Notes: a model not told the origin generated them from the sequence alone. A stretch of 64,000 bases of DNA from Sistotremastrum niveocremeum HHB9708 (GCA_001630475.1 KV419444.1:150133-214132), one strand, 5' to 3'. Shown: positions 35,404 to 48,176, numbered from the stretch's first letter. Numbers and translations are program-made.

Positions 35404-36767
35404 CTATAGTCTGATGGAGGCGAGAGATTGAGCTAAGCAGTACAGGAAAATGGCCAGAAAACAGAACGCAATGCCTCCCATGATCAGGAAGGGGATCATC
35501 TCCAGGCATCCGGCAGCTTGAAGGGCCAGGTAGATATTGGTGACCTCCCTTTCGAGCTTCATCTCCCTATGCATCATGACTTCCTCCTGATGGTCCGCAT
35601 ATGTGAGTGGGCGAGGAGCGTAAAGGAGTGGATAGGGTTCATTGAAGGAAACTGGGACGGCATATTTGAGGGAGAAGGGTGGCATAGGAAGAGGAATGGG
35701 AGGGTTATGCTGGGTATAACGGAGATTGCTGAGGTATTCGCACTGTTTCTTGAATTGGGTGCCTTCTTCTCCGTAATAACACCAGCTTCCATCTTCCAGA
35801 CCCGCTTTACGCTCCATCTGCTCCTCCCAGTTCTCTCGAATCTGTCCGTGCCATATTCTTTCTCGGTGATCGTCATGGGAGGTGAGAGGGCGACGAGCGA
35901 GAGGAATCGGAGGGGTGGGACAAGTGAGCGGGATCGTCTCGGCGGCATCTCTGCACTCCTTGAGTTCACGAGCTTGCCATGCCTCGATGAACCAATCGGG
36001 AAGTCGGGTAGGATGTTTAGGGTCGAAGTTGGGATCGGTGGTGAAGTCGTTCAAGAGACTCTCGCGGCCGATGCGAGGTGAACGAGGATCAACGACGGGT
36101 GTGGTAGCGGGAGCCTGTAGGAGTTGAGGGGACATGATAATCGACTCGATGACAGATGGCGTGGGAGAATTGGTAGTCCAGTCGTCCTCGACGGGGAAGA
36201 CAGCTTGGTACTCATGGATGGCAATGAGGGAGGCGGAGCGAGTTCGAGTAAGGGTAGGTGTCAACTGTTCGAGGAGTTCGGCACTGATGTTGCTCCCGGG
36301 GTTAATGATGGGAGAGTGTGATGCCTCATCCTGGGCATCATCCTGGGCATCCTCTTGTGTGCTATCGGATGTATCGGAGTTGGTGGTGGTAAGAGTAGTT
36401 GAAGTTCGACTGGAAGCTTCACTGTCAACTGGGCTGATCAATCTGAAACGGGAATATAAGTCTTTGAATTGGGATTGGCAAAGAAGTGTACTTACGACTC
36501 GTCATCATCCCAATGAGCCGGATAGGTGTGGATCTTCAAGAGATCGGATGGGTGAATGCCAGCGGCAGGATCGACGGGTTCCTTGAACCTCACCCTGATG
36601 GTGGAAGCGGGTGTATCGAAGTTCTCGACGAAACGGCTGCTGGCCTTCGTCTTCTTAGATTTGCTGGCCTTGGAAGCGAATGGCTTCGAAATGGTGGAAC
36701 GAATACGAGAGAGCGTGCCCAGCAGCTTCCCGGAGTTGGAGGAGGAGCGAGTAGTGGTTGAAGACAT
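35404..36767 (-). CDS. Hypothetical tail-anchored protein
   Basis: Two exons joined by a 50-nt intron (GTAAGT...GTTTCAG), giving DESLISPVDSEASS across the junction. About 435 aa. The N-terminus is Ser/Lys rich and basic, and the middle is acidic, low complexity and Thr/Pro rich. A charged region with LPDWFIEAWQARELKECRDA and ERIWHGQIRENWEEQMERK follows. One C-terminal hydrophobic helix (FLIMGGIAFCFLAIFLYCLA) lies nine residues from the end. This suggests a tail-anchored or C-terminal single-pass protein facing the cytosol. I do not recognise the family. Confidence 0.75.
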
Positions 36768-37447
36768 GTTGATCGTTATAGTCGTAATTTCGTGAAAGGG
36801 GCTTGTAATGAATACGATGGACCAGCCAAGGATATGTAGAGTTGTGAGGATGAGTTGTGAAGCTCGAGACTATCCTATCCAATCAATGGAAGGAAGTGAA
36901 GATGAAACGAAGCTGGAGAATTACTGCCAGTGAACCCCCTGTATTTATAGGTATTCTGAGCTTCTGAATGACTCGAATGCATCCGACACGAGACATACCT
37001 GAAACATCCTGAAACATCCTAGACACCTTCGTGAAACATCCTGGTGGAGCCGAGACACTCTGAGACCTTCTGTTTCGGGTGCAAAAGTGTTGCGGACCAA
37101 TGAAATTATCGGGTTCTGATATGAAACATCCAGTCGTCGGTCCTATCCCAAAGAAGAAAGATCTGGAACGTCGACTGAGAATATTTGGCTTTGGATGAGG
37201 ATGAAGCTGTAGCCAAACATGTCTCAACATCATGAGAGACCCGATGTCCGCATCGGAAGCAGCCGGCAGCTCGGCAGTCGGAATTGCTTCCGGCCCCGAT
37301 GTCATTATCAACGCTTGCGCTCAGTCTCTGTTTTTGTAATGTCTAATAATACATGCCTTAGAAGTTCTACAGGGTTTGAGAATGTATGCTGGCTATTTTA
37401 CAAAGTGGGCCTCTCGGTGTATGTAGATCAATGACGTCATTATGAGA
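36768..37447. promoter_or_regulatory. Intergenic with GAAACATCC repeats
   Basis: Promoter side of the tail-anchored protein gene. It holds four direct copies of GAAACATCC at 37001, 37011, 37033 and 37123, three of them within 42 bp. The MFS gene ends on the far side. Confidence 0.5.
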
Positions 37448-39515
37448 TTAGAACATGTTCCTTTCCTCCTTCATTCGTTCCCTCTCCTCAGCCCCATCTA
37501 CGACTTGATATGTGCTCCAGAGTGCCAACAGTCCGATGCCAAACATCGCTAGCCATACGAAGTTACCTCCTAATATTTGGTATTTCTTGGAAACAGCGAA
37601 GATTGAACTGTAAGAATTTCGTCAAGCTTTGAATTGGACCACGGATAAAGAGAACCTGGCATACCTGACGAACGCCGGTGATGCTGCACGTGCTATGCAA
37701 GCTACCGATTGACTTAGCCCAAAAGTAGATCCCAGTGCCTCTTGCGAAGGCGCAGCATTCTTGATCAGTATCACGTTCAAACTAAGTTCCTATTGGTAAA
37801 CCGAACGATGCCAGTGATTGAACAAACTTACGAATAACTCATCGATGCCATCCGGAAAACAGACAATACGACTCCGATACTCATCCAAACCAGAGGACTA
37901 GCGGGGAATCTGAGATCATCATCCAACAATGCTTCCGCAGGTAGAGTCATTCGAGCGATGATGTTGATGAAAGGGAGTAGAGCGAAGATGAGGGGCCAAA
38001 GAGACATGAGAGCTCGATAGAGGGGAATGTTTTTGTACTTCCTCTGGAGGACCGGGAATATGAGTACTTGAATTATACCGCCGGCCATGCCACTGAAGGC
38101 CAATGCATATCCAATTTCCTCAGGCTGCACCCTCGGTCAGAAACGAAATGACGGTGAATGCATAGATGTAACTTACTGTACGAGACAAGCCACCCAGTCG
38201 GACGGGAGTATAAGCCATTAATATGAATACAACATCGGTGGAAGTTCCAAGGGCCGAAAGAAGGAAATAGTTTTTGAATACAGATTTGATGATCGGTGAC
38301 GCAAGTATATATTTGATGCTGACTTGCTTCTGCGGGAGCTTTTCGTTCTCTCTGCCGAATGATAACCGATGAGCGGATTTCTCATTGACCGCGATTTTGG
38401 AAGGTAGAGTCTAAAAAGAATGATATCAGTTTGGGCCTGCATGCAGGGCTAGAAACTGCGACTAACCTCCTTGAGAAAGAAGATACCGAAGGTGATTGAA
38501 CACATCGTCAGAGACGCGGATACAACACATGGTAATAGATAACTGGATATGCTGTTAGTCGATCTGGAAACGGAGGCGCTGTGTAGCCTTACGGATTGTT
38601 GGCAAAGACAGGGATAGTACCGATAGTGGTTGGAAAGCGTTTTGCGGGATCCACAAAGTTACCACTGCCCGGAAAAAAGGATTAGAATAATACCAATATC
38701 TCAGCGATCATACAAACCCAATCATTGGCCCAAAAATACACCCGAGACTCCACGCCAGCCCAGTCAGAGGAAAGGCTTGGCCTTGATTTGTCTCGTCCGT
38801 GATCTCACTAATCATGCTCTGCACCACTGCCGCATTCCCAGAGAGAGCCCCTGCCAGTGATCGAGCACATATAGCCCATATAAGAGACCTCGAGAGACCA
38901 AATAATGAAGTTGATAATGCGACGCCCGTCAGACCGAACAACAAAACCGGTTTTCGACCGATTCGATCTGTAGCTATATGTTAGCGATGTCGCGGCAATG
39001 AAACATCGATTTCAGACCTGATAGCCGACCCCATTGCAAGACCGTGAATAATTGACAGACCGCGAATATGCTATCCTGGATAAAAGATTAGACGGTGGAC
39101 GTAAACAAGCTGCAAGTCCACTTACCACTGCCCCCGAATAGTACCCAATATCAGAAGGCTTGTCGGTAACATGTAAGTCTTCCATCATCTAGAGAAGCAT
39201 GACATTAGACCATGCTCGTGTGAGGGATGTGAGGGATTTATGCTCACTTGGTTGATATACTTCCGTGTTCCCAGGGCTATCAGTTATCAAGACTCAGAGA
39301 TAAGATGGAATGCATACCGGAAATATCTGAGTATATGCTATTGGCTCTGCAAGCCTCACAGCACACAAGATCATTAATTGGGTCAACGGTAAAGGTGTCC
39401 GGCGCTGCAAGGCTTGCGCTTTGTTGGAGTCAACACTCTGTGCCTCCTGGTCAAGATCGAACTCCAAGAGAGGCACTGTGGTCTCATCCTCTGACCCATC
39501 GTGACTGTTCATCAT
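37448..39515 (-). CDS. MFS transporter, drug:H+ antiporter type
   Basis: Multi-exon major facilitator. The ATG is at 39513-39515 (MMNSHDGSEDETTVPLLEFD). The N-terminal cytosolic stretch precedes the first helix (PLTQLMILCAVRLAEPIAYT). The loop 2-3 signature motif is GRLSDRIGRKPVLLFG. A long acidic/basic central loop (ETLPSKIAVNEKSAHRL) separates the two six-helix halves. The last helix (GGNFVWLAMFGIGLLALWS) is followed by a short acidic tail ending EERMKEERNMF. About 480-500 aa over roughly nine exons. The sequence resembles the fungal ZRT/YCR023C-like MFS subgroup. Substrate unknown. Confidence 0.88.
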
Positions 39516-40936
39516 CAAAGAGAACAGTTGTCGTAAAGAAACACACGAGTGTTAACGACGGCGGAGATGGTGGGGGGTTTGAAAAGAGGGGGAGAAAAGT
39601 GTGAAGGAGTCCGAGTCATGTCTTCCCGGCACCAAGTTACAGGAGTGGGTTCCCGTCTAGTCCGCAATACTTCGATTTAGAAAGGTAAGCCGAACGGCAT
39701 GTGGTGTAGCGCTGACCTTACCCCATTTTTTAGTACGTCTATAAAGCAGCATTGCGCCTCATGATCACCTTTCCGGCCCATCTGCTCCGAATAACCTGAG
39801 AAAAACTTGAGATAGCATGGTAGAACATGTTCAGATGGATGGATCAGGGTGAAATCTTTTGACAACACTACCTGAAGTTTTAGCAGCGAGCCTAAGCGTC
39901 AGCTGTACGACAAAATGCTGGCTTCTGTTTCAGAGTCGAATGAAACGCAGAAGGTAGCGAGCGGAACATTGCCGGTAAAATCGAGGTGCCTGTGACATAA
40001 TATGAGCTATTTGCTGACTCAGCGGTCTATATTTACCACGAAGCAGAAGACGTAATTAGCGATGCTGTGCACGTCTCACAAGCCAAAAATTGGGGCTGAA
40101 TTCTCTCCCTATATCTTTGGAGTCCCCGTCACGGTGCACGATGACGGGCGCTGCAGTGCCAGGGTCGTTCGGAAATCGAGAGGATCTTTGGATGGCCCAG
40201 GCACCTGATGCATCCATTTGGGATTAAGTTCCAGAGACCCTGATTCGAAGGAGGGCATAAAGTCCGAACCTGCTTAACCCTTCGGACTTTCCGACCTGAA
40301 GCATCCGCAGAAGTAGCTGAAAATTGGATACCTTATCGACGATATCGCTTGGCTCACGACGGCGCTCTCCTGGCCTAAAGATGATCGATGATCAATGACT
40401 ACCGATCACTGCATTCTCCGATTGCGAATAAATTGAAGAATATTCGTGATTATGACGCACCACTTTCATATCTTATTGCGATAGAGGCCTTGATCTATTA
40501 AGATCCCCGGTGAACCGCGTATCGTAGCTCCAAGGAACGACTTCATTTGAAGACACCAACTGAGATCAATAATATTTGATCGAGGAGAAACGAAGGCGGT
40601 CCACGTGCAGATGATTCAGGAGATCGTGGTGCCACTGGTAGCATGCCTTCTTTCTTTACCTCTTCCTCAACCCACGACCAATGGTTCAGAATGCATTCCA
40701 AGGTCGTACGACACAGCGGCCAGATACTGTGAAATAGACGAGGTCGAGGTCGTCGGTCCTTCGGCGTTCTAGCGCTTATGAAGAGTTGAGCCGTGTCTCG
40801 GCTAGATCCCTTGCCGCCACTGTCGAAACGCCGGGCGGACATCTGGTGCCTCAATCAAGTCTCCGCGCGCGATTTGTAACGTGACTAATTCACACAGCTC
40901 ACTCAGTAGCAGTCGTCGTGGATTGAAGACAGTAAG
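39516..40936. other. Intergenic, about 1.4 kb
   Basis: Minus-strand frames at 39677-39868 and 40543-40854 lack starts, splice context and known motifs. I see no supportable gene; a decayed gene is possible. Confidence 0.45.
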
Positions 40937-42058
40937 ATGGAAATGTCTCTTATTGAGACGCGTCAAATTGTTTCACCGGGGTTCGTCAGAAGTTGGGACG
41001 CGACGGCGATTGCAGGGACGCGGTACATGGGATCAGGTACGATCGACGGCGCGTCGAGCATGTCTCAGAATGTGAGTTGGTTGTAATTCTCACTTTCGAG
41101 CTATGTCTTGATCTTTGAGTCGTAGTATCTTTATGCCACACCGAAATCCGCGAACATAAACAGACAGACTCTCACTAGGGTCACTGCCACAGAAAGAATG
41201 AACAGGATCACTTCCATGGCCTCTGCCCTCGATCACGAGCAGCACTTTATTGACGATGACTTGGCGTTCGTGTCACAAATGCGCGAGACATGGGGGAAGC
41301 ATGGCAGGACGATCCCAACACACTTGGAAATGCCATTCATATATCCCACCACTCTTATCCCCGTGACGCCGAAGGTTGCTCATCTGTCGGAAATTCAAGA
41401 TCTACTTCCACCTGCTGAAATCACGAACTCTTCTCCCTCCATGTCGGAGCAAACATCTCCAGCACTGGGACCGGTGTCCGCGTACACTAGTCACAATCAT
41501 TCCGACGCCACTTCTTCATTTATTCTCGAAAATTCCGAGGAAGACATTGAGTTGACGGAGCCCGTCTCATTTGATACCTGGACAGCCCTTCTTGAAGACC
41601 CCGGGCTCTGGGAGAGCCAAATGGATGCAGATCACGGAGCCCAAGAATCTAATACCATTGACGCGTTATCCGATCAACCTCCCTCTCACTCGCCACACAC
41701 CCGAGAAGAAACTCTCTCGCATGAACCACCTCTACACACGTCAATCGCTCCTCTAGAAGGCGAACATCGAGTATACGATGCAACGAACGATTATTCTGTA
41801 CCGGAAGAAGTCAACAAACTTGACTCCGGTGTCCGCAAAAATTCGGCGGAGTGGCTGAAAGTGGAGAAAGAGCGGTCGACACTCACTACTCTCGGAATCG
41901 AGTCGATCGCTTTTCCTAGATACCTCTGTGCTGGTCCATTTAGCACTTCGAGAAAGCGGGCTTCGCTTTCGGGTGGCCAAAGCGTTGACTTCCGCGAATT
42001 CCAAGAAAATAGGTTCAGCAGGGAAGGGACTTTGGCTTTTGAGATTTCTGTGCGATGA
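40937..42058 (+). CDS. Hypothetical protein
   Basis: Two exons (40937-41071, 41126-42058) joined in phase 0 over a GTGAGT...TCGTAG intron; 355 aa. The N-terminal exon (MEMSLIETRQIVSPGFVRSW) joins a Ser/Thr-rich segment with YLYATPKSANINRQTLTRVT. The remainder is acidic, Pro/Ser/Glu-rich and probably disordered, followed by a more ordered C-terminus (ERSTLTTLGIESIAFPRYLC). The second exon could be read as starting at the internal ATG 41198, but the upstream exon keeps the frame with good splice sites. Family not recognised. Confidence 0.65.
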
Positions 42059-42643
42059 TCGTTAACATTGCGGATTGGTTTGAAGCTTAAGTCTTCTAGA
42101 TCACGCATACGATTTTATTTTATCATTTTACGGATCGATGATGTGATGGTTATATTAGTCGTAATCTTAGTACTGTAGTTTTACTAACGCCGATAGATGT
42201 CTTCGGCTTGTATTATTGTATGTACCTGTATCGTGTTTCTTTCTTGGGTATCTATCGGGACATTAGGGAAGTTATAGCTGCAGTCTGCAAGCGATCATAA
42301 TATTTTCTTCTCGTTTCCGGGAATACCATTGTGAGCGTCCAATCATTTTACGACGGAGACACGACATATACATATACAGTAAGATCCTCATCGCTCAGAT
42401 AATTATGATTAGCGCAAGATGGGATGAATAAGACGGAGCAAAGGCGGGAGCAAACATGTTGACGCCCAGTCCGAACTCGGTCTCTTTCTGTTTACTGCCT
42501 CTTTTTTGAGCTTGCTGATATCAAACACACTATCTGGATTGTCTAGTATGTTCTGGAGTGCACGAAATTGATGTACCCGTCTTCGGATGGGGCTCTTCCC
42601 TGACGCCGACCATAAAAGTAGCTAACCCAAAAAAGGAGATAAT
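42059..42643. other. Intergenic
   Basis: AT-rich 3' flank of the hypothetical gene and promoter of the Zn2Cys6 gene. No gene is seen. Confidence 0.5.
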
Positions 42644-43097
42644 ATGCCGCCTCTTACCCCGCTACCTCATTTACACCCCCGTTTTCACTCTGAAAAAGCC
42701 CCATACAGCCCTATCATCATGCCTAAAGACCTCTCTAAAGTTACTGTTAAGAAAGAAGAGGCGTTTTCGGGCGTTTTGGCCTCTTTTACGGTCCAGAATG
42801 CTCAAAATGACGCCGTTGAGCGGAATGGGAAGGAGGCAACTCGTGTTAGGCGGAGAGGGACGGCTTGTGACCATTGCAAGAAGAGAAAGAGGAAATGTGT
42901 TACACTCAATGATGCACAAGTCGACTGCCGGTGAGCCCCCAATTTGCTTGCGCCCATTTTTCAATCCTTACCCGCCTCCCAGACTTTGCCTTCATGCAGG
43001 ATTGGAATGCACATATAACAATTATTTCGTTATTCGTGGTCGCCGCGCATTGGACCACGCGAGGGGAGGATTCGTGCAGTGGGGAGTGGTGCCATAA
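42644..43097 (+). CDS. Minimal Zn2Cys6 DNA-binding protein
   Basis: Two exons (42644-42930, 42983-43097) giving 133 aa. The Gal4-type cluster is complete only after splicing: ACDHCKKRKRKC, then eight residues, then CRLC and six residues to the last Cys in LECTYNN. This fits C-x2-C-x6-C-x8-C-x2-C-x6-C. The acceptor CCTCCCAG at 42982 is the one that completes it; a later AG shifts the frame and truncates the motif. The protein lacks the middle-homology/fungal-TF domain of typical members, and the stop comes about 25 residues after the cluster. It could be a truncated regulator or a dominant-negative-like small factor. Further downstream exons cannot be excluded. Confidence 0.7.
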
Positions 43098-43443
43098 ATC
43101 GATCGCCTGTTTTTTCTGGATTTATGGCTGGTTGGAGACATGCGAGAGAGAGAGCGGCAGGGTCGGAGCGCTGCTATAAAAATATTTTCCCTCAAATAAC
43201 TCGTCCTCGTGAGCAAATTTGAAGGATATAATCCGGGCCATTGTATTAGAGATCATGATGTGTGTATGTGTACGGTCGTGTCCAGCTCGAAAATGGAAGA
43301 GTTCGGCTTGGACGCGTTTGCGTGAGGTTGCAGCCGAGAAAATTCGCGTTGTCCGATCGCCGAAAATTCCACCGCGCCTTGGCTGAGCAACTTGAAAAGC
43401 CAGTCGACGAGCCCGCGAGTCCAGCATCGTCGTCGAGCCCAAG
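43098..43443. other. Intergenic, upstream of ABC transporter
   Basis: Promoter region of the ABC transporter. Overlapping short frames are not convincing. Confidence 0.5.
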
Positions 43444-46191
43444 ATGCTCCGTCTTGGACTATCACCAAGGCTCCTCCATCTCCCTCACCGGACGAACCAC
43501 GCAAGACCTGTTCTCTCAGTCGTCATCGGCGTTCGCAACCTCTCCTTCACCCCCCATCCACCTCCGAAACCATCTCCACCCGCTAAACCGTCAATATTGA
43601 CTCGATTTCTTCCTGAATCATTTCGACCGCAGCCTAATGCCGCTTCTAACTTTTGGAAAATCGTCGCTCTGGCGAAGCCTGAACGCAAGCCTCTCACTCA
43701 AGCCATAGGGCTGCTATTGGTCTCATCGACGATTAGCATGAGCGTTCCGTTCACAATAGGCCGGCTGATCGATTACTTCTCATCATCCAACCCCCAAATT
43801 GTCTTTGGACTGAGTCCTGTAGCCGCTTCTGCCGGCCTGCTGGCTTTGTTCACACTTGGAGCTCTAGCAAATACTGGCCGAGCGATGATCATGCGGCTCA
43901 GTGGTCAGCGCATCGTAGCCCGCTTGAGGGAAGGCACGTATGCCAGTGCTTTGAAGCAAGAGGTTGAATTTGTAGAGAAAGGCGAGGGAGACGTCATCAG
44001 TCGGCTGAGCGTGGACACCAGTATTGTTGGAGAATCGTGAGTTGCCTCCTATATCTCCTACACCCACAAGTCTCATCTTCACATAGGGTAACCTCCAACT
44101 TGAGCGATGGACTCCGGTGAGAACATTGTCGGATTCCCTCTTTCTCTTCATCCCATTTGCCTTCCAGAGCGATTGTCATGGCTTCAGTTGGCCGTAAGTC
44201 ACGATGTCATCCCCTTCCATGGCCATGATACTGAAGCTTCGCATATCTATAGTTGGCGCTATGTTTTATCTTTCACCCCAGCTCTCGATGCTAATGCTAG
44301 CGATCGTCCCGCCGGTATCCCTCGGTGCTGTGAGTCTCCGGTTGACTTCCTACGAGCTGCATTCCTGAAATAAAATATTGAATAGGTATTTTATGGTCGC
44401 TACCTGAAGAAACTTTCAAATAAGACTCAAGAAGCTATGGGTGAACTGACAAAGGTGATTTTTCTGAGTCGACATGAACAAACCGGGTCAGTCACTAACG
44501 TCCCACAAGGTCGCTCAAGAATCACTCTCGGCTCTTCGCACTGTTCAGTCCTTCAATGCTGCTCCACTGGAGGAAAAGAAGTTTAACGAGAGAGTCAATG
44601 GCGTTTTGGATTTGGCTCGGAAAGAAGCCGTCGCCAGTGGGATATTCTTCGGTAGCACAGGATGGAGTGGAAACGTGACGATTCTTATGCTTTTGGGATA
44701 CGGTATGAGGCTTCTTTGATTTCATCTAGCATTCGTGCTCAGTTCGTACCGGTCATCTCAGGTGGTACTCTGGTATCCAAAGGTGCTATCACTGTCGGCG
44801 ACCTGACAAGTCTGTTGCTCTATACTGTTTACGTCGGAAGTGGTCTCCAAATGCTGACGTGAGTGATAAGCGCATTTTACTCTGCACATCTCCGACCGTA
44901 TTTGATAGATCGTTCTTCGTAAGGCCTCTCCAGCCCATCATCCTCCAATTCGTAAACTGACCTTCGGAACAGTCTTCCATCATGCGTGGCATCGGTGCCG
45001 GAACTCGTATATTCGAGCTCATGGGTCGACATCCGATTATCGCAAACGACACCGGTAAAGCGTTAGATCCCAGTCGCCGTGGTCCCATCAAATTCGAAAA
45101 TGTCACCTTTGAGTATCCTACACGGAAAGGTGTCGGTATTCTCAAGGACTTCACATTGGAAATCGGTGTCGGAGAGAGTGTTGCGTTGGTGTAAGCCCTC
45201 CGTTGTAGTTTCATATCAAAATTATGCTGAACGACTTTTGTAGAGGTCAAAGTGGAAGCGGCAAGTCCAGCACACATAGTCTTCTCTTGCGATTCTACGA
45301 CCCTATTGATGGCCGAATAACCTACGATGGCGAAGGCAAGTCGCCCTTTTCTCTTCGAGGGCTGCCACTCATGTTCGGCTCGAGCAGACATCCGGAACTT
45401 CACTCCTCAATCTTGGCGTCATATCATTGGTGTCGTGCCGCAGGTCTGATAGTCTCCGTCATCTCTGAGCAAATTAAATTTAACGCGCTTCGCTAGGATC
45501 CTGTACTCTTCACCGGCACCATTGCCTCCAATATTGCATACGGTGTGCCGGATGCCACGCAAGCAGAAATTGAATACGCAGCTCGCCAGGCCAATTGCGA
45601 CTTCGTATGGGACATGCCTATGGGCTTTGAGACCAAAAGTAAGCAGTAATGTTCTCGGTTCAATGAAAGTGCTTACATAAGCACATTAGTCGGCCGATTG
45701 AGTTTAAGCGGTGGACAGCGGCAGCGTTTAGCAATCGCTCGAGCTCTCTTGAAGAAACCTGCTATTCTAGCTCTTGACGAAGCGTAAGAATTCTCAGCTG
45801 TTTGTTGATCACTAGCTTATCCGCGCCTAGAACGAGTTCTTTGGATGCAACTTCCGAACATCGGGTTAACGACGCCATAGACAAAATTCTTTCATCAAGA
45901 GAGACGACCTGTCTCATTGTCGCGCACAGATTATCAACGATTGCTCGAGCGGAGCGCATAGTCGTTTTAGAAGGTCAGGCCCATCTTTCTTCATATATTT
46001 CCAACATTAACACCGTTAATAGATGGTCATATCACTGAGTCAGGGACATATCGATCACTGGTATATCTCCTGCTATGACTCGACAATCCTTATACTGACT
46101 TTCTATTCAGGTGGCCAACCCAGACTCTCGATTCCGTGCCTTGATGGCTGCTCAATTAGACGCTACGACTGGTACCCCAGTTGGAAAATGA
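43444..46191 (+). CDS. Mitochondrial half-size ABC transporter, MDL1/ABCB10-like
   Basis: TMD-NBD half transporter. The N-terminus is Arg-rich and presequence-like ([20 protein letters not shown]), followed by six helices starting near [20 protein letters not shown]. Coupling-helix sequences include [18 protein letters not shown]. The NBD has Walker [11 protein letters not shown]-loop [14 protein letters not shown], signature [17 protein letters not shown], Walker B ILALDEATSSLD and H-loop [11 protein letters not shown]. It ends [12 protein letters not shown] with a stop at 46191. Ten or more short introns are present. One, at 45336-45387, has a GC-AG boundary, and its removal gives [16 protein letters not shown]. 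Mdl1 relatives sit in the inner membrane and export peptides from the matrix. Confidence 0.92.
45336..45387 (+). other. GC-AG intron in ABC transporter
   Basis: GAAG|GCAAGT donor (the classical GC-donor consensus) and GAGCAG acceptor, 52 nt. Splicing yields the expected D-I-R NBD block; no GT donor in the interval keeps the frame. Confidence 0.85.
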
Positions 46192-46827
46192 TCACAGATG
46201 ATCGCACTAATAGATGCTTCACGTATATTTATTTACTACAGATAATAGCTCAAAGACAAGGCTAATGTACAACATCGATATATCGTTATCCCCACGCAAC
46301 CTAACATTGATCACCCCTTCATGCATTCCGTACATGCGAGACCCTTTTGCCCTAGGAAGTGAACATGATGTAGCGCACGCGCAGACCACGTGTTGGGAGG
46401 ATCGAGCAATCTAGTACACCACATCAAATGCTGGCCGGTGTCCTCTGCGCAATACTACGCGTCTAAATGCTTACGGAATGGGCAACGCGCGCATGTCGCT
46501 GAAGCTAGCCCATAAATTTCGCAGCAATGATGGAACAGATCACCAGGGTGCCAGCGTGCAAGATCGATTCATACCAGACCATCCCGCAGACATGAAGCAT
46601 GGTCATGAAGAACCGGGCTTTTCAAACGCTGCACAACGTTGCAACCTCGTGGACTGCTTCCCAGCTTTTCATGCAACTGAGAACGAGGCATACACTTACA
46701 AAAGTGACAACGTTAACGTCCAGCGATCAAATATAACGCGTCCGCTTCACAGCTGTCCTGCTCGTTGTGGAACCATAACCTCTTTCACTGCTGAAACTGA
46801 CCACCACTTATCCCTGCACACTCAGTC
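46192..46827. other. Intergenic
   Basis: An open frame at 46478-46861 has no start context, domain or conservation signal that I can see. It overlaps the next gene's start and is treated as chance. Confidence 0.5.
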
Positions 46828-47900
46828 ATGTCGAATCCGGCTTCGCCTACCCGAACGAATTTGACGACCATGACGACCCGTACGCTCATGAGTCCACAGC
46901 CTGAGGCGGAGGCGTTGCAAGAGATATTGGTCACAATGAAGAGCGCGCTTGGAACCTTGGGAGTATGTGACACTGGATTGACATGGACTTTGTGCTGATG
47001 GATGAGGTAGTTGAGATTTGATGCCCTGGGCGAACAAACGGCTCGTGTCAGTGCCATGGCTCCAGCGATGGAGAATGCACAGCAGATGGCAAGGTGGGTC
47101 CCCTTGTTCATGAGTTTTCTTGTTAAGTAAACAATGCGTCGCAGCCTCCGGAGACAGTTAGCCGCCCAAGACAAAAGGCAAGAAGACAGGCTCGAAGAAA
47201 TCAAATGTATGTGCTGGCTTGAGAGCAGACGAGGAGAGCAGGACTCATCAATCGCCTTTTTCTCGTGAACCGACAGATCTCTTGAAAGATGTCCTGAAAG
47301 AGCAAATCATCGAGCACCTCAAGAAACAAGTCGAAGCTCAGATCGCTGATACTATTGCGGCGGAAGTTCAAGAATCTGTTGCGGCAGAGCTGAAAGATCA
47401 TATTCCGGCCAGTTTGCAAGACCAAGTCATGGAGCATAAACGGCAATTGGACGAAGTCCAGCGTGCTCTGCACAATTCGTGAGTGATCGAGATGCATGAG
47501 GCGGTCATTGTCTGAGTCAACGATTAGAGAAGCCCGGCGAGCCAATGCTCTACTAAGATCAACACACTTACAAGATCCACTTCATCCACTCTTGATGAGC
47601 AATGATGAAGTGAGTCCTAGATTTCCCAAAGACTTGAGTGGGTTATTCGCCCTCGACAGTAAGTGATTGCACACCTTAAACGCGCCTCTGTAAACCTCAA
47701 CGACGCTTCAAAGGCACCACCGCCAAGGCCCTCGCAGAGGACTACGAGCTTCCTGACGTTTCGGAGTCACGAGAACGAAACCTCAATCGCCTGATGGTAT
47801 TCCTGGGTGTTGCATATCAAATGGTATGGTTTCCATGATATTCCGCACATGCTGCTGGAACCTGACACTTCTGCAGGTGCCGACAGGCGCAGCTGCCTAG
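46828..47900 (+). CDS. Coiled-coil hypothetical protein
   Basis: The start is ATG 46828 (MSNPASPTRTNLTTMTTRTL). Seven short exons join in frame with clean GT-AG sites. The product is about 240 aa. It is helical throughout, with heptad-rich stretches (RQLAAQDKRQEDRLEEIK; LLKDVLKEQIIEHLKKQVEA; SLQDQVMEHKRQLDEVQRAL). A short conserved-looking C-terminus follows (RNLNRLMVFLGVAYQM) with the stop at 47900. No enzyme motif is seen; a scaffold or tethering role is only a guess. Family not recognised. Confidence 0.7.
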
Positions 47901-48176
47901 GGCTAGGGAATAAGTAGTGGGCTGCCCCAAGAATTTTTATCCCCGCCAGCTAATAGTCGCGATACGCAATCCTATTAGATTAATTTAGTAATAAACGTGG
48001 AAATTCATACCAGTACTAACACATTCGCGCCACCAATGTCGGACTAGGACTCGATCATGATTCAGACAGGAGCTTCGGTGCTGCTTCGCTAAGAATCCGC
48101 CAACGAGGCTTCGGCGCGCACATGAAACAATAAGTAACCCACGTTGGGTGGAGGCCATGTCGGCGAGGGCGATAAC

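Noticed and set aside
42983-43097. Later acceptor (CATGCAG) for the Zn2Cys6 gene
   Set aside because: It breaks the six-cysteine motif and gives an immediate stop, whereas CCTCCCAG completes the motif.
46478-46864. 128-codon plus-strand frame
   Set aside because: It overlaps the well-supported start of the coiled-coil gene in another frame and shows no domain.
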